This document shows, in pieces, positions 23,665 to 35,569 of a stretch of 64,000 nt of DNA (position 1 is its first letter; the number at the start of each line of letters is the position of its first letter). A model generated the notes under the pieces. The model saw only the letters and a program-made list of their open reading frames with translations. It made no database searches and was not told the DNA's origin. The DNA comes from Epichloe hybrida (Eukaryota > Ascomycota > Sordariomycetes > Hypocreales > Clavicipitaceae), in NCBI GenBank assembly GCA_019022495.1, contig JAFEKR010000001.1, forward strand, positions 4,030,001 to 4,094,000, written 5' to 3'. Both the position numbers and the translations under genes were made by a program.

Positions 23665-24578
23665 TTAGAGGAGCAAAGCCGCTACCAAGCCGGCGGCGGC
23701 TACTACTCCAACGGCCTGGTTGGCATTGGCAGCAGCAGTTGGAACAGCAGAGGTACCCGTGGTGGAAGTCGCAGAAGTAGTGGCAGGCTGAGTGACAGGC
23801 TGGGTTGCAGGCTGGCTGGTCGCCAGGGTCGTTGGGGCCCCTGTTGGCACAGGACAATCATCGGACTTGGAGTGTGACGGAGCAACGGTCGAGGTGCGGA
23901 TCGGGTTGCTTAGCATGCTGGTCGGGGCCGTTCCAAGGCTGGTACCCTCGGGGATGCTCATTATGCCCGTCTCGGTAGGGGCGGGGACGATGGCACTTCC
24001 TCTGCTGGTGCCTTCAGGGATGCTCAAGATGTCCGTCTCGGAGATGGCAGGTTTGGTCACTGCTGGGCTGCTCGCCGTGCCGAGGCTCGTTCCCTCGGGG
24101 ATAGTCGCGCTGCCAGTTTGAGACCCGGTTGGGGGCACAGTTACCGTAGCACTCGGAGTGCATTTGTCGGCGGCTAGAGTAAAAGGCTGTGCCGCATAAA
24201 CGACACACTTGACAGGAAACACCAGGTCAGTCGAGTCGTCCGAATGGGCACAGACCCTAGGCGGAAGGAACCCAGCCGGCTAGCCACAAACGTAAACGAC
24301 AAAAAACTCACATTTTTCTGGCAAGCAGCATCACCAGCCTCCTCAGAAGACTGATAGCACGTGGCAGCACCGCCAGCCGGAGGATATCCGGCAACGTTGT
24401 CGGAACATCGGCCGCGGGTGCCCATGCCACTGGCGTCACATCGCAGAATGATATCGCCAGTCATGCAATAGTTGGCATTGGCCTTGGCACAGTTGATCGG
24501 GACACCGGCAAGAACGGCTCCGGGGGCAGCGGACACGACGGCGACAGAAGTAACGAGCGCAACCACAGCAGTCTTCAT
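23665..24578 (-). CDS. GPI-anchored Ser/Thr-rich cell-surface protein with Cys-rich N-terminus
   Basis: Two exons, 24578-24312 and 24207-23665 (intron gtgagt...caag, phase 0), give 269 residues. Residues 1-17 form a signal peptide (MKTAVVALVTSVAVVSA). The next 80 or so residues contain eight cysteines, probably four disulfides, and cross the splice site. A Ser/Thr/Pro-rich stalk then carries three copies of an IPEGTS(L/R)G repeat. The C-terminus ends in a hydrophobic tail (VGVVAAAGLVAALLL) after small residues (TAAANANQA), which is a GPI-attachment signal. The protein is therefore expected at the plasma membrane or covalently in the wall. I do not recognise the cysteine domain by name; the architecture resembles fungal wall proteins and candidate effectors. 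The start is MKT at 24578; the codon three residues upstream is GTG. Confidence 0.82.
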
Positions 24579-25512
24579 GACGGGCACAATGAAGAATGTG
24601 GTGTTGGTGATGGTGATGGTGATGATGATGATGTGGATATCACGACGATGCGACCAGGTAAGTAAAGAACGTTCTGGTGAAATCGAGGACAGGACTATGT
24701 ATTTGCCTACGCCTTTAGCGAGAGGATCGAGGTCGAGAATTTATTTCGATATGCAAGATTGGGGAACACATAAGGGGCACGATGCCAGATCATGCGCGGC
24801 GAACCCGGTCTCCTTATAATGAGCAACAGCCTACTCCATACAGCCTGACCAGATCCCATCGTCGCACACGTCAACAAGCCCTCGGGTGGTGGCACTGGGC
24901 CACCAGCATGGAGTTACCAATACGTTACAGTAGTTAGTTCGGGCTGGCCCAGCGAGGCAACGGTTTGGCGGAAAAGTTGACACACACAAAGAATGTCGGG
25001 ACCAGTGAGGTCACCACCTCGCCAAGCAAGATGCCGTCTCAGAAAAACCCGGGGCATTTCCCATTTCCCCTGCGCAGCACTCTACGGAGTCTTGTGGCCA
25101 TCTGTTGCTCTAGCAGGAGTGCTGCCCACCACCCACCTTCTCCGGTCACCTCGGCCTTCACCTCGCTGCAAGGAAATCTCTAGACGTTTGTTTGTCTCAT
25201 CGTCTTGGGTTTCGGCTCGCAGGAGGAGGAGGATCAGACATGTTTCTGGGGATACGAGGTCTGGTAATACGTCCGTACTTTCTTTCTTTCTCCGAAGGAA
25301 TCTCCGAAATGTGTGATTGGAAGTTGGGTTAAAAAATCAGTTGGTACCAGAAGTAACCGTCTTGTTGGCTGACTCGTCCAACCAGCTGCCAAGTTGTTGG
25401 AAAAGCGGGTGTGCACTGCTCATGTGGCAGCCGGCGGTGCTGTTACCAACCAATGGGAGATGCAGGCAGGGTCCAGGTGGCCTCCGCATCGTGCTCACTG
25501 AGGCCGCACCTG
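24579..25512. other. Intergenic, promoter side of the GPI-protein gene
   Basis: Only short overlapping frames are seen. A GAT/ATG-rich microsatellite lies at about 24600-24635, upstream of the GPI-protein start. The right end is the insertion site of the gypsy element. Confidence 0.5.
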
Positions 25513-25517
25513 ACCTC

Positions 25518-25644
25518 TGAAGTCGTACCAAAATGATTGAGGTAATGATGATGGTTGATTGATCTCTACTCTAGCTACGGTCGCCCCATAGTTACTACTG
25601 CCCTGATTCACCCTTCATTACATAAGCTATTTCCCCACTCAACA
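25518..25644 (-). repeat. 3' LTR of the gypsy element
   Basis: This 127-bp LTR, read on plus, starts TGAAGTCGTACC and ends CACTCAACA. It is the better preserved copy, with an intact TG terminus. Confidence 0.92.
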
Positions 25645-25791
25645 GGCTGGGGGGGTATTCTGCTAGTGTTGACCCCAACACCTCCAATTTTTCTATCGTG
25701 ATACTTCGTCATTCTCCAGATCGGTATTATCTTCAGTTCCCCATTCAGCCAGATCCCAAGTGTTCAACCTTGATGGTCGAAGTTTCTCCAA

Positions 25792-26915
25792 TCATGGGAT
25801 GTACAGTTTCAAGTCATCCAGATGGATTTTTCTCGGTGTCCCGCCTTCCAATGGTTCAATCTCGTACGTTACTGAAGACACCTTCCGGATAACCTTTGAC
25901 AGCTTCCCCCAAGTCTTATGAAACTTCCCTTTCAGCTTGTTCTCTTTGTCCATCTTTTCCCACACGAGATTTCCCACCTCAAAGCTTCGTCCAGGTTTCG
26001 CGGTATCATCCTGATCATCCACTTTCCGTGTCCGAACTAACTCTCTTCGTTCTTCTCGCGAATCTAGGTTCCACAGATTGGTTTCTCGAAGTAGTTCTAA
26101 ATCATCCATCCCCAGATTCTCCAATTCTGTGACTTCGAGTTCTTCCACTCCCGCATGTTTCGCAAACGGTTCGAATCCCAACATCGACATTGCTGGGCTT
26201 GTCCCAACGCTCGACATATAACGATTATTGATAACCACCATAATGCTGGGGATAGCTTGGTTCCAGGAGTCCAGAGAAATTCCATCTCTCTCCACAGCCC
26301 ATTTCATCAGCTGCCCTTTGACAAGTCTCACATTCCGTTCAGCTAATCCCATCGAAGATGGGTGTGAAACTGGTCCATATGTCACCGCAGTTCCATGCTT
26401 CTCTAAGGCCGCTTGAAACATCAGGTTCTTGAAGTGTGAGCCGTTGTCGCAATAGATTCTTCTTGGCCATCCAAATATTGGGCTCCAGCTTTTGTCCCAA
26501 GCTTGTGTGACAGAATCCCCCGTAGCCTCTCCATGGGATTGTCCCAACGCGAATCTCGTCATATAGTCCACAGCGACCAACACGTACGCGTCTCCGTTCT
26601 TCGCCTTTGGCGTTATTGGACCCAAATAGTCCATCGCGACCAATCCCCACGGTTCCAAAACCGTGACAGTCTTAGGATCCGCCCGAGGAACTCGTGTTCC
26701 GGTTTATTAACATACCAGACATAAGCGACAATATGATTCCACATCTTTGCTTCGATCTGGCCAGAAATACTTCCCGCGAAGTTTATGCATTGTAATTGCC
26801 GTCCCAAAATGCCCTCCAGCGTCATGTGCTTCTTGTAATTTCTCAGGCACTCCGGCTGACAGTACACATTCTGCCAACGACTCATCAGACTCCAAATAAT
26901 ACAGAGTCTGGTCAA
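25792..26915 (-). pseudogene. Gypsy integrase: zinc-binding domain and catalytic core
   Basis: An uninterrupted frame at 26658-25792 carries the DDE integrase core: AMDYLGP (first Asp), YCDNGSHF (second Asp) and GLAERNVRL (Glu). It continues through a C-terminal chromatin/DNA-binding-like tail ending HLDDLKLYIP. Upstream, in another frame at 26895-26707, is the H2C2 zinc-binding domain (AHDAGGHFGTAI, then YCRLCLVC). A frame break near 26700 separates the two parts. Integrase inserts the cDNA copy into the genome; here it cannot be made as part of a whole polyprotein. Confidence 0.88.
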
Positions 26916-27279
26916 AAATTCGATACTTTAAGGATCAACGCCGGATGAGTTTGCGTCGTTCATTTGGGATGGTTTGGTGTCCGAAAACCATAGCTGACAG
27001 GATTTCTCCGTACCATGTCGATTTGAACCACTCAAGAAGTCTTTAGTATAACTTCTCTGTCGTGTCTTTGTCCAAACTCCCACCCTCTGGCAGAATCAAA
27101 GTCATGTTCATTGAAACCAATATTAGTTAGTCTCCTCTGGCTGGCGTGACGTCGACTCCCATTCTCCTGTCCACTGAAACCGGATCTGATCTCAGATGAT
27201 CTGGCATCCGAGACATTCCATCCGCGATCTTCATAATCTTTGTGGTGTTTGGACGATGAATGTATTCCACGTTCGACTC

Positions 27280-27609
27280 TTAGAGTATATCCACCCATCG
27301 AGCTACCTTCCCATGGACTTCAGACATATTTGCCATCGAATCAATAATGCCTTTATGATCCGTATAGACTTTCAATAGGTGTGGCGAACAGTCAAGCAAC
27401 CATCTCGTTTCTTTTAGTCCCACCACAATAGCGAACATCTCTTTTTCCGGCATAGAATATCGCTTCTCAGCATCTCCTAACCAATGCGACATCCACATGA
27501 TAATTCGCACCTTCGGGAAATTAATATCGGTGACACTGGTTCCTGGTTCTGTGTCCTCCATCTGGAACAACACTCCTCCTGTTCCAGTATCCGACGCGTC
27601 TATGGCCAT
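27280..27609 (-). pseudogene. Gypsy RNase H domain fragment
   Basis: The fragment reads AIDASDTGTGGVLFQ, then EKEMFAIVVGLKETR and later VYTDHKG. These are the D, E and D catalytic blocks of the RNase H domain that follows reverse transcriptase in Ty3/gypsy elements. It ends at a stop before the integrase linker, and the upstream connection to reverse transcriptase is broken. Confidence 0.85.
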
Positions 27610-27900
27610 ATGAAACTACGATCCTGGTCTGGCGCCAAATGTAGCGTTTTCTTGGATACTTTCACATATTTTCATTATTACTTGTTAAGCTTCTGGTGTC
27701 CACTCGGGTTTTTCTCTCAACACTTCCTCTTTCTGGATGGAGGGTTTTCCCATCTTTGTTGTTTTCGGTTTTTCGCAAAAGAAAGCCTTCTTAATAGTAA
27801 CCACCAAGTCAGATCTTCCTAGTATAAATTTTCGTAGGAACAGAATCAGGTAGATAAGTACGAGTACTTCATCCCAGGATCGGGGTGGTCGGTCTTCGAA

Positions 27901-28690
27901 TTATTTAGCCAGAATGGCAAATCGGTCGCGATGTTTTCGAGCTAGTCGTATTTTTCCGTCTTTCAAGGAATATCCGACACATTCGACTTCAGAAGCGAAT
28001 AAGGTCGTTTTGTGTCCACTCAACCCAATCGGGGCCCAGGCAACTCTTAGAAAGTACCTTTTCCAGAGGAAGTTGAAATAGTCTTCCCATGTTTCTGAAC
28101 CTAAGTGATGATCATCGACGTAGATGGAAAAGGAAGTGCGCAAATCTTCCATGTATCCCAGAATTGACTCGCTCTCAGTACCGTCCTGGAAGAAGAGGTG
28201 TCCGAAAGTCAGGTCCCCAAATCTGGCGTAGGTCGCTGGTAATCCCTTCAGTCCTTATGCCATGTTATTATAATAATACATTCCGTTTGGCCCGGTGAAA
28301 GCTGATTTGTGTTTATCGGGTGGATAGATACCGATGGCCCAAAATCCGTTTAAAGCATCAGTCTGCGACAGAATCTGAGAGCGACCACAATAAATTGAAT
28401 CCAGATCAGCCTCCATGTTGTAACATGGATAACCCGGTTTGATTGTTTTGCTATTCACGTCTCTGTAGTCGTAAACTACTCGGAAAACCTTCTGTCCAGG
28501 TTTCGGAGCGAAAATTATTAGTGCAACCCATTCAGAGTTACCGCGGATGATGATTCCCGCCCTCTCCATTGCTAGGAAACCCTGTTTTAAGAAACCTCGA
28601 TAAGCAGCGGAATACTTATATTATTTGCGTTTGCCAGGCTTCGCTCCTGGGATCAGGTTGATGTGATGCTGAATGAGATCGGTAGTGCGT
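27901..28690 (-). pseudogene. Gypsy reverse transcriptase fragments
   Basis: The N-terminal part near 28690-28620 reads HHINLIPGAKPGK. The frame at 28569-28255 contains FRVVYDYRDVNSKT and LSQTDALNGFWAI, the palm motifs before the active site. The frame at 28152-27901 contains the catalytic YVDD at 28122-28111, then VECVGYSLKDGKI. The pieces are in different frames with stops between, so the enzyme is dead although its active-site codons are unchanged. Confidence 0.88.
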
Positions 28691-28848
28691 ATATCTTCAA
28701 GCTTCAAAATAAAGCAGTCTTTAAAAGTGTAACATAATCACATAATCATCATTCTCTGGTTATCATCTCCCGCACGGCTTCCCAGTGTTATGCATGAATT
28801 CTCAAACCATAAAACAATGGTTTCAGGGGGTAAGGCAGATAATGGGCG

Positions 28849-29290
28849 ATTTGTATGGAGATTTCGGAATCTCAAGGGGTAGCCCTTGATTTCCTAACTT
28901 CCCATACAAATTAACTCACTAGTCTGTCTCGCCGTGTCCTATGCACCCAGTGCACGCTTTCCCGGTGAAGCCAAATCAGCCAAGTCCACAACATGACGCC
29001 TACCAGCGCTGGTTTCCCCCACCAAGCCTCGCCACTTCTCATTTATATGAGGATTTCCGATTTCCAAGGGGGACCCCTTGATTTTCTAACTTTGCATACA
29101 AATTAATGCATGCGCGTGTCCCGGCGTGTCCAGGGCGCATTCAGCTACCCACTCCACGGCTAAGTCCTCAGAATGTGGCAACCCATCCAATGTTTTCTAA
29201 GGCGAAACTTTAATCTGGCCATTTGTATAGGGTTTTTCATTTCCCCAGGTAGACCCCTTGATTTTCTGTTTTCCCACACAAATCAGGTCT
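28849..29290. repeat. Three hairpin-forming repeats inside the gypsy pol region
   Basis: Three related units begin at 28849, 29041 and 29221, spaced about 180-190 bp. Each core of about 65 bp starts ATTTGTATGG (or a variant) and ends with its inverted copy CCATACAAAT. The first unit is perfect (28849-28858 with 28902-28911). A CAAGGG..CCCTTG-like inner palindrome and the string TTGATTT(T)C lie within. Downstream of each core is a G/C-rich CGTGTCC-containing segment. They sit between protease and reverse transcriptase, where no coding frame is preserved. Confidence 0.85.
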
Positions 29291-31050
29291 CTCCGGTGTC
29301 CGTCAGTGTCCAGATCATGCTCATCTTGCCAGGGCAGTCAAGCTGATCCTACGAATATTTCCAGGAGGTCCAATGGTTCCATTTCCTCATCTTCCATCAG
29401 GTCAGAGGTTGTTTCATCCTCTTCGAGTTCTTCCTCCATTTGGTTCAGCTATTCAAGCTTCACGACACCACAAGTGGTGTTTTCGCTCTGCTCTCTTTTC
29501 CAGGCCTTCTCCCTTCGTTCAAGTTAACTCCAGGTGATCCTCCATTTCTCAGGTGTTTGTCCCACAGGCATCAGTTTAGAGGAGTAGGAGGTAAGTAGTT
29601 TCATTTCTATCTCATCGGTAATCTCGTTAGCAAAGCTATCTGTTCTGAAAGTCTGAATCGGTTTCCACAGGACCATAGCGCTATCAATCAAAGTTGATTC
29701 GCATTGCCCCAATATAGTTTGGTCCTCCGTTCCAAGTATTATGCTGTTCTCTTCCAGATCGTCCAACTTAGCAATACTTACAATCATTCTTTCTGTTTCA
29801 ATTTCTGTTTTCTTACTGTTCACAAATACTTCCTATTCTTCTTTCTCCATCTAAGCTGATACTTCTTTATTTCTGGTTTCAGCAATACGATCTTCCAATA
29901 ATCCGTCCTCCCAATGTATGTGTCGTGTCTGATTCTCAGTCGTTTTCTATTTAGAGCTCATTCTCCCGTCCTCAACTGGCAGTATTAGATCAATCATCGA
30001 CCCCCGCGAATAATTACCAGCGACATCATCCGCGGTCCTCATTTTTTCAAGTCTAACTCATTCGTTTATTCGCGGATCTGCATATTCATTCCCCTCAAGA
30101 TTTCCTCAACTTCTTCCAGGATCTCTCGATCATCTTCCACGAACTCCACATGTTCCTCAGGTCCGGTTCTCTTAGGAATTTAGCCCCGTTTGTCAGGCCT
30201 GTGAAATAAGTCCGGGCATGGGTAGTTTGGTAGAGTCTGAGAGACTCCGTTTGTTCCCTTAATAACCAACTTGTCGTCAGCATAATGTTCCACAGCTTCC
30301 ATTCTCCTCAGCCAGACTTTGCCCAACAACATATCCCAGTCCTGCTGAACTGGCATAACGTAAAACTTTACCAGAGCCAGGATTCCTCCCGCAACCACCT
30401 GCAGATAGGAGCACAAGGTAATCAGATGTTCAGCATCATTTGCCATTCGAACATACCTCCTCTCACGGAGTTAAACTGCCGGAAATCCATGTCGTGCCAG
30501 GTAGCTTTCGCTCACCAGTTCCACACTAGACCCTCCGTCAATCAAGACTGAGTCACATTGGTGTCCCTCAACATACGTCGTGATGTATCCCAATGTTATT
30601 ACCACAACTCCATCAGGTTTTGCGACGTCGTTCTAAGTGATAATCGCGTTTACCAACCCAATCGTTGCGTTAGACTGGAAAGTCAGCCAGACCGCTTCTT
30701 CAAATAGTTCAATCAGATTCGTGATCATAGACTTCGCCCCCTCACTCTTTGTCTTTTTCCGACACTGCATAAGATAGCTCAACTATTATCGAATAATCGG
30801 AGCAAGCTAAAGCAGCTGAAGAATGCTTATGGAAACTGTCATGTTCCCAAGGTGTTGCCCCAGATCGAATGGAGGAACGTAATACTCTTCAGTTGCCCGA
30901 ATCTTCTCCAATTCCAGTCTTCGTTTCTAGGGGGGATTTTCTCTAATCCTCGCGTCTTTCATTGGCGTATCTCCGGGCGAATTCGAAACTATTGGGGCCT
31001 AGGAAGGGCCCATGATTCTGTCCAAGTGAGGTCTTAGAGTAGGCAACAAT
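29291..31050 (-). pseudogene. Gypsy protease region and spacer
   Basis: The retropepsin-like active site reads LIDGGSSVELVS on the minus strand near 30500-30545, with Asp-Gly-Gly in place of the usual Asp-Ser/Thr-Gly. A downstream frame at 30446-30180 (VQQDWDMLLGKVWLRR) resembles the C-terminal half of gypsy proteases. The remainder is poorly conserved, with stops. Confidence 0.65.
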
Positions 31051-33175
31051 CTCTCGAATTCCTCTGGAGTCATTTCTTGGACCGGACCCATCGTGTCCAA
31101 AGACGGCTGAATCTAAGTTTGACCAGCGTCTTCCTCATCCAAGATCTCCTTAACTCTCTATTAAGCACGTTCATCCAAAACAATGCCAGGCTTGTTAGCT
31201 TGTTTCGTGATCTTTCTAGCTGGTCCTCGTGTCTGTACGGGTTCTGTAGATTTCCCTTTTGCCTCAGCAGGAGTTGCAGCGTAGGTGGAATCCACCTCAT
31301 TCTCCTCTCGGACACAACTCAGGGGTCTGTAGTTCGGCATAGAAGTATTAAGCAACAAAAATCCCTAAGTTAGAACAAAACCTAGTGGCGGGATCGTCTC
31401 TCTTTCCAAACCTCCAACAAAGTTAGACCGGTTTAAATTGTCCAACTCCTGTCGTCGCTCTCTCCTCATCTATGAACCTTCAGTGCTCCAACGCACTCAA
31501 CGTTTCTCAAACTCATCTAGGGGGCATGTATCTCTTCGTAAACAGTTATACCCCATGTGTCCCCATTCTCCGCATAAGAAACACCAGAAGAAATCCGGAT
31601 CGCGCTATACATCTCCCTGTCCCAACTTAGTCGTCGTCGTCGCGGATTTCCTGGGGGACTAGGGAGGATTAGTGGTCGTGTACCTCCCCTATCCTGATTG
31701 CCCATATAGCCTGGACGATTCTCCCACGGATTAAGCTCAGAATGCTTCGAGCTGGCGGACAAGCTCTGCCATCTGTTCATCTCTTTTCATTTAGGCTTCA
31801 GTAGCCAACTTGTCTCTCCTAGCTTGTTCTTCCATCCACATATGAACTGGGTCCGAATGATCTGCTGTTCTGGGATCTTCGCTAAATCGTAGGAGTTTCT
31901 CAGAAGCAGATAAGCGGCAGTCATACAGAACGACTTTAAGATCCAACATTGTGAGATCTTTCGAAGCCATTCCGTGAGCCCATTTGTCTGTCGCAAACAA
32001 ACAATCTGACACTCTTTCCTGTAGGCGACGATCCAATTCTCCGTCCGCCATATACATCACAAAGTTAGTGAAAAGGACTTATCTTGCATCTACCCTCACC
32101 TTCGATGCCAAACGTTCCGCTCTTCGAATATAAGCGTTCAATATCTCTCCAGTTTCTCTGGCAAAACAATATGCTTCTTATTAAGTGGCCACTTCTATAA
32201 GTGGATCAGGTTTCTCGAATTTCTTCACAAACTTATCTTTAAGGACACTCCATTTTCGTTCTTCATTATCCAGGTCTTCATACCAAGTTACAGCTTTTCC
32301 TCTCAGGCCTTAAGTAAAGTTACAACGTGCCAGGGTTTCGGTATATTCAGGGATTCAAGCCATAGTCGCCATGGCCAAACAGTAATCCACGTAGTCTTAG
32401 GCTAGTCCATCTCTGGGATAACCGGAGAAAGTCATTCCCCCAACGTTATACGACATCGTCAGTAGTGGAGGAATGTTCATAGTAGGGATCTATCCGAGTT
32501 CACCAGTTTTCTCAGGTTCAGGAGATTGAATTGTCAAGGTTAGGAAGCGGGGTAATATGTCTTCTCTCGAAGTCAAGACAAGGGGTGATTCAGAACCCGG
32601 ACTTTAACGGAATAGTGATGAAGCTTTCTCTGATTCAGAGTCAAAGTCTAAATCTAGGTCCAGCCGTGATCGGGTTTCAAGAGGCAAAGGGTTCATAAAG
32701 GGATTGGATCAAAGATTATAGGGTACAAGAACAAAATCACCTAAGCACAGGTGGAGGAGATTTCTTTCAACGAAGCCAAGAATACGCCACGACGAATTCT
32801 AGTCACAATGGAAGATAAGGTCAAACTCAAAACTTGCCACAACAAAGTTCTCTGTTAGGTTACCTAAAGTCTAAAAGGAAAAGAAAAACCAAGTGTCCCA
32901 GATCAGTGGGAAAACCATCTCAGCCTCCTTTACCACCTTCCCATTTCTTTTCGCCAATTTCTCCATTCCCAAGTCAGGCGCTCCCAATTACGCGATAATT
33001 TAACTCTTCGAACCTTCCATATCCGGCTCCAAGCCAGATTCTCGCCTCCAAAGCACAGTGCGCAAACTGTATTCATACTGTCCTGTCCAATCAGAAGATC
33101 GGACAAGCGAAAGAGTGGAGACAAAAGTGGAGCAAAGCGGGGTAAAGGTAGGTCGGTGGTCCGTGCGCCCTCCAT
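31051..33175 (-). pseudogene. Gypsy gag with CCHC zinc knuckle, frameshifted
   Basis: On the minus strand the sequence at 31583-31542 encodes CFLCGEWGHMGYNC, a perfect C-X2-C-X4-H-X4-C nucleocapsid knuckle, in a frame different from the flanking gag frames (31996-31787 and 32060-31791). The rest of gag is capsid-like but interrupted, so no complete Gag can be made. Confidence 0.72.
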
Positions 33176-34262
33176 CAGGATTCAGTGGTGGAATAAGCTC
33201 AGCAAACCATGGTTTTTTCAGGTAAGAGGTAGTTTGGAGCCTGCTCCAAAGCACAAGGTTCAGTCCTCATGTCCAGAGGTATCGCGCTCACCCACAATAA
33301 CTTCTTCGCCACCACAGCGCGGGAGATTGATTGCTACCAGAGGTTCCAATTCGATATTCATAGTCGCTCATTTTTCGTAGTAATAAATATAGTGATAAAA
33401 TGCTTGACTTATTACTTCGTTCAAATGAAGTCTACGGTGCATCTCCCTCGTCAGGTCAAGTCCGGCGAATACCGATTGCCAGGGCGAGTTTCCAGGTCTC
33501 AGGCGCGATTCTGCAGTCTCCGAAAATTCAGAGAAGGATCTCGGTATCTGAGTCTGTCCAGGTCGTATTCCATCAGCAAGGAGATAGCAGCGTTTCGCTA
33601 AGTCCAGAAATAGAGGCTGCCAGGGATAGCTTCTCTAGGTCAAACCCGATTTCCACAGTCCCTCAAATTAATTCAAAGTGTCCTCATGTCTCGGCGTGTC
33701 CAGCCCAGAATAAGACTTCCAGAATCTCTCGGTATTCCGTCAATCAGTCGTTCCCAACGGTGCCAATCCATCAGCTCTCAGCTCATCTGCAAGTTGTTCT
33801 CAGGTCATTCGTTCATCATCAGATCATTCTATTTCCAGTTCTACCGCAATCCATATCTCCAGGTGCGTCATCATCTCCAATTCCCGGTCTCGTCAAAGAT
33901 GAGGTTCTCGTTATTCATACTTCGACCAGTGTGTTCAAGTCCCGCAGTCCTTAAACCTCCCGCCTAAGTCCCGCAGTCCTCAGCAGCCACTATCTCGCAG
34001 TTTGAAGTTATTCCCAGCCGCAGTTAGGTTCTGTTCTCATCTCTCATCGCCCTATGTTTAGTAACCGCAGCTCCAAGGGTGTAGATCCGTTCTTCTTCTG
34101 TTTCCAACCGCAGCTATACTCCAGCGGTTCATGGATAATTTCTTCTCTTGATTGTTCTCTGATCGTTCGTTCGGTCCTGATTTCAGGATCTCTGGTCTTC
34201 AAGATGTAATTATATTCTCATGGAGCAATTAAAAGAGATGACAAGTCCCAGTCTCATCACCA
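33176..34262. other. Gypsy 5' leader between gag and 5' LTR
   Basis: This is a leader of about 1.1 kb without a preserved minus-strand frame. It contains a duplicated AGTCCCGCAGTCCT motif (33943-33956 and 33967-33980) and one CGGCGTGTCCAG string that recalls the hairpin-repeat flanks. Plus-strand frames here (33269-33967) are antisense noise. The primer-binding site is at its right edge. Confidence 0.6.
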
Positions 34263-34389
34263 TAAAGTCGTACCAAAATGATTGAGGTAATGATGATAGT
34301 TGATTGATCTCTACTCTAGCTACGGTCGCCCCATAGTTACTACTGCCCTGATTCACCCTTCATTACATAAGCTATTTCCCCACTCAACA
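34263..34389 (-). repeat. 5' LTR of the gypsy element
   Basis: This 127-bp LTR aligns with 25518-25644. The terminal TG has become TA and one internal G has become A, which fits mild RIP. Its end abuts the CCTC duplication. Confidence 0.92.
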
Positions 34390-35569
34390 CCTCCCAGGTG
34401 CTCCTTCCCGCTCCTTCCTTCTGGCTCACGCTGTCTCTTTGTTGCAACTTATCCAGGCCAAGCTCGGACCAGACAAAAAGGCCCGACTAGTCCGTGCAGC
34501 CCCCCTGTTCAATCTCATCTCGAGTGCTCCTCTCGTCGTCTACACGGAGTACGAAACCAAAATATCCACCATCACCCGCTCTCTCCAAAACGACTTACAT
34601 ACATGCATAGACGTGACAGCGCTTCTAAATCTGGCGACAATGATAGCGCCGGACCGTGATCAGGAATGCAAGATCAGATGGATGGGAGGAATAGAATAAA
34701 AGTCTTTGTATTCCAAGACCATCGGGCGCCACCCCCGATGTCACGATACCACTAGCCATTCGCAGCGGGGCTTGGCCGCGTCATAGCCAACAACTTATTA
34801 GCACAAGTGATGAAGAGGGAGATCTTGTTTATTTTAGTCGCTCCTTCTCCATGCCACCTCCATATGGCGCCTTCCTTCCCGTTTGAAACAAACCTTTCTT
34901 TTTACGAGGGCTCAGTGCAAGTCGTACTGTGCAAGCCCCACAGTGTGCTGTTATTCGTCAATGTGTTGCTCCTTTTCGTGTATCTTCCAAGGTACTACTC
35001 CGTACATATTTTCGTGCAAAGGCGGAAGAATAAGTGTCTTCGGTCATAAGGCGTGGGCAGGCATTGATATTTCAGGGCCATCAGCGGACCTAAGTCGCCA
35101 TCGCGAGAGCGGATCTGAATGACGTGCATCCTGTTTCACAACTAGTTTGGGCATTGCCCTTCATCCGTCGATCTGTGCGGGGAAGGACAGCATCCCCGGA
35201 AGATCGGCGCCAAGGATCTTTTTTTTTTTTTTTTTTTTTTTTCGAAATGAGCCTTTTCTCGCTATGCTGGCGCTATGCTGGCGCTGTTGTTGTGCATGGC
35301 AAAGTCACGGAGAAGCTCTGCCGTTCATGTCGGAATCTGCGCTGTCGCGGGGGGGGGGTTAACGCTCGTCGACTTAGCATGATGAGCGCATCGGACTTCT
35401 TTTTTATGGGAAGTTCTCAATTCATGTAAAACTCCACGTTTCTGGTGACGTATCCGTATAAGTTCCGTACATGCTTTTTTCCTAGCTCTTTATTCATGTA
35501 GCCTCTACAGTCCACCAATCTTCATCGATCGGTTTCGTACCAACGTCATGCACATACAAGGTTGTTGTT
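34390..35569. other. Gene-poor stretch with a 24-T run
   Basis: No supported gene is present. It contains an uninterrupted run of 24 T at 35219-35242, a duplicated CTATGCTGGCG next to it (about 35262-35285), and a G run near 35350. On the minus strand the T run would be a poly(A) tail. Confidence 0.5.

Larger units (their letters stand above)
25518..34389 (-). mobile_element. Ty3/gypsy LTR retrotransposon, inactivated
   Basis: This 8.87-kb element has two 127-bp LTRs (25518-25644 and 34263-34389) that differ at two positions I can see, both G to A. CCTC flanks it on both sides (25514-25517 and 34390-34393; ACCTC if the shared A is counted). Minus-strand coding order is gag, protease, reverse transcriptase, RNase H, integrase, so the 5' LTR is on the right. 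Beside that LTR the minus strand reads TGGTGATGAGACTGGGAC, a primer-binding site starting with the expected TGG. Stops and frameshifts break the polyprotein. The RIP load is far lighter than in the copia elements. Confidence 0.93.

Noticed and set aside
26160..26185. B-box-like GGTTCGAATCCC
   Set aside because: It lies in the gypsy integrase coding strand complement and has no partner A box or acceptor stem.
28849..29290. Hairpin repeats as a CRISPR array or satellite
   Set aside because: There are only three diverged units of about 185 bp inside a eukaryotic retrotransposon; there are no short direct repeats with unique spacers.
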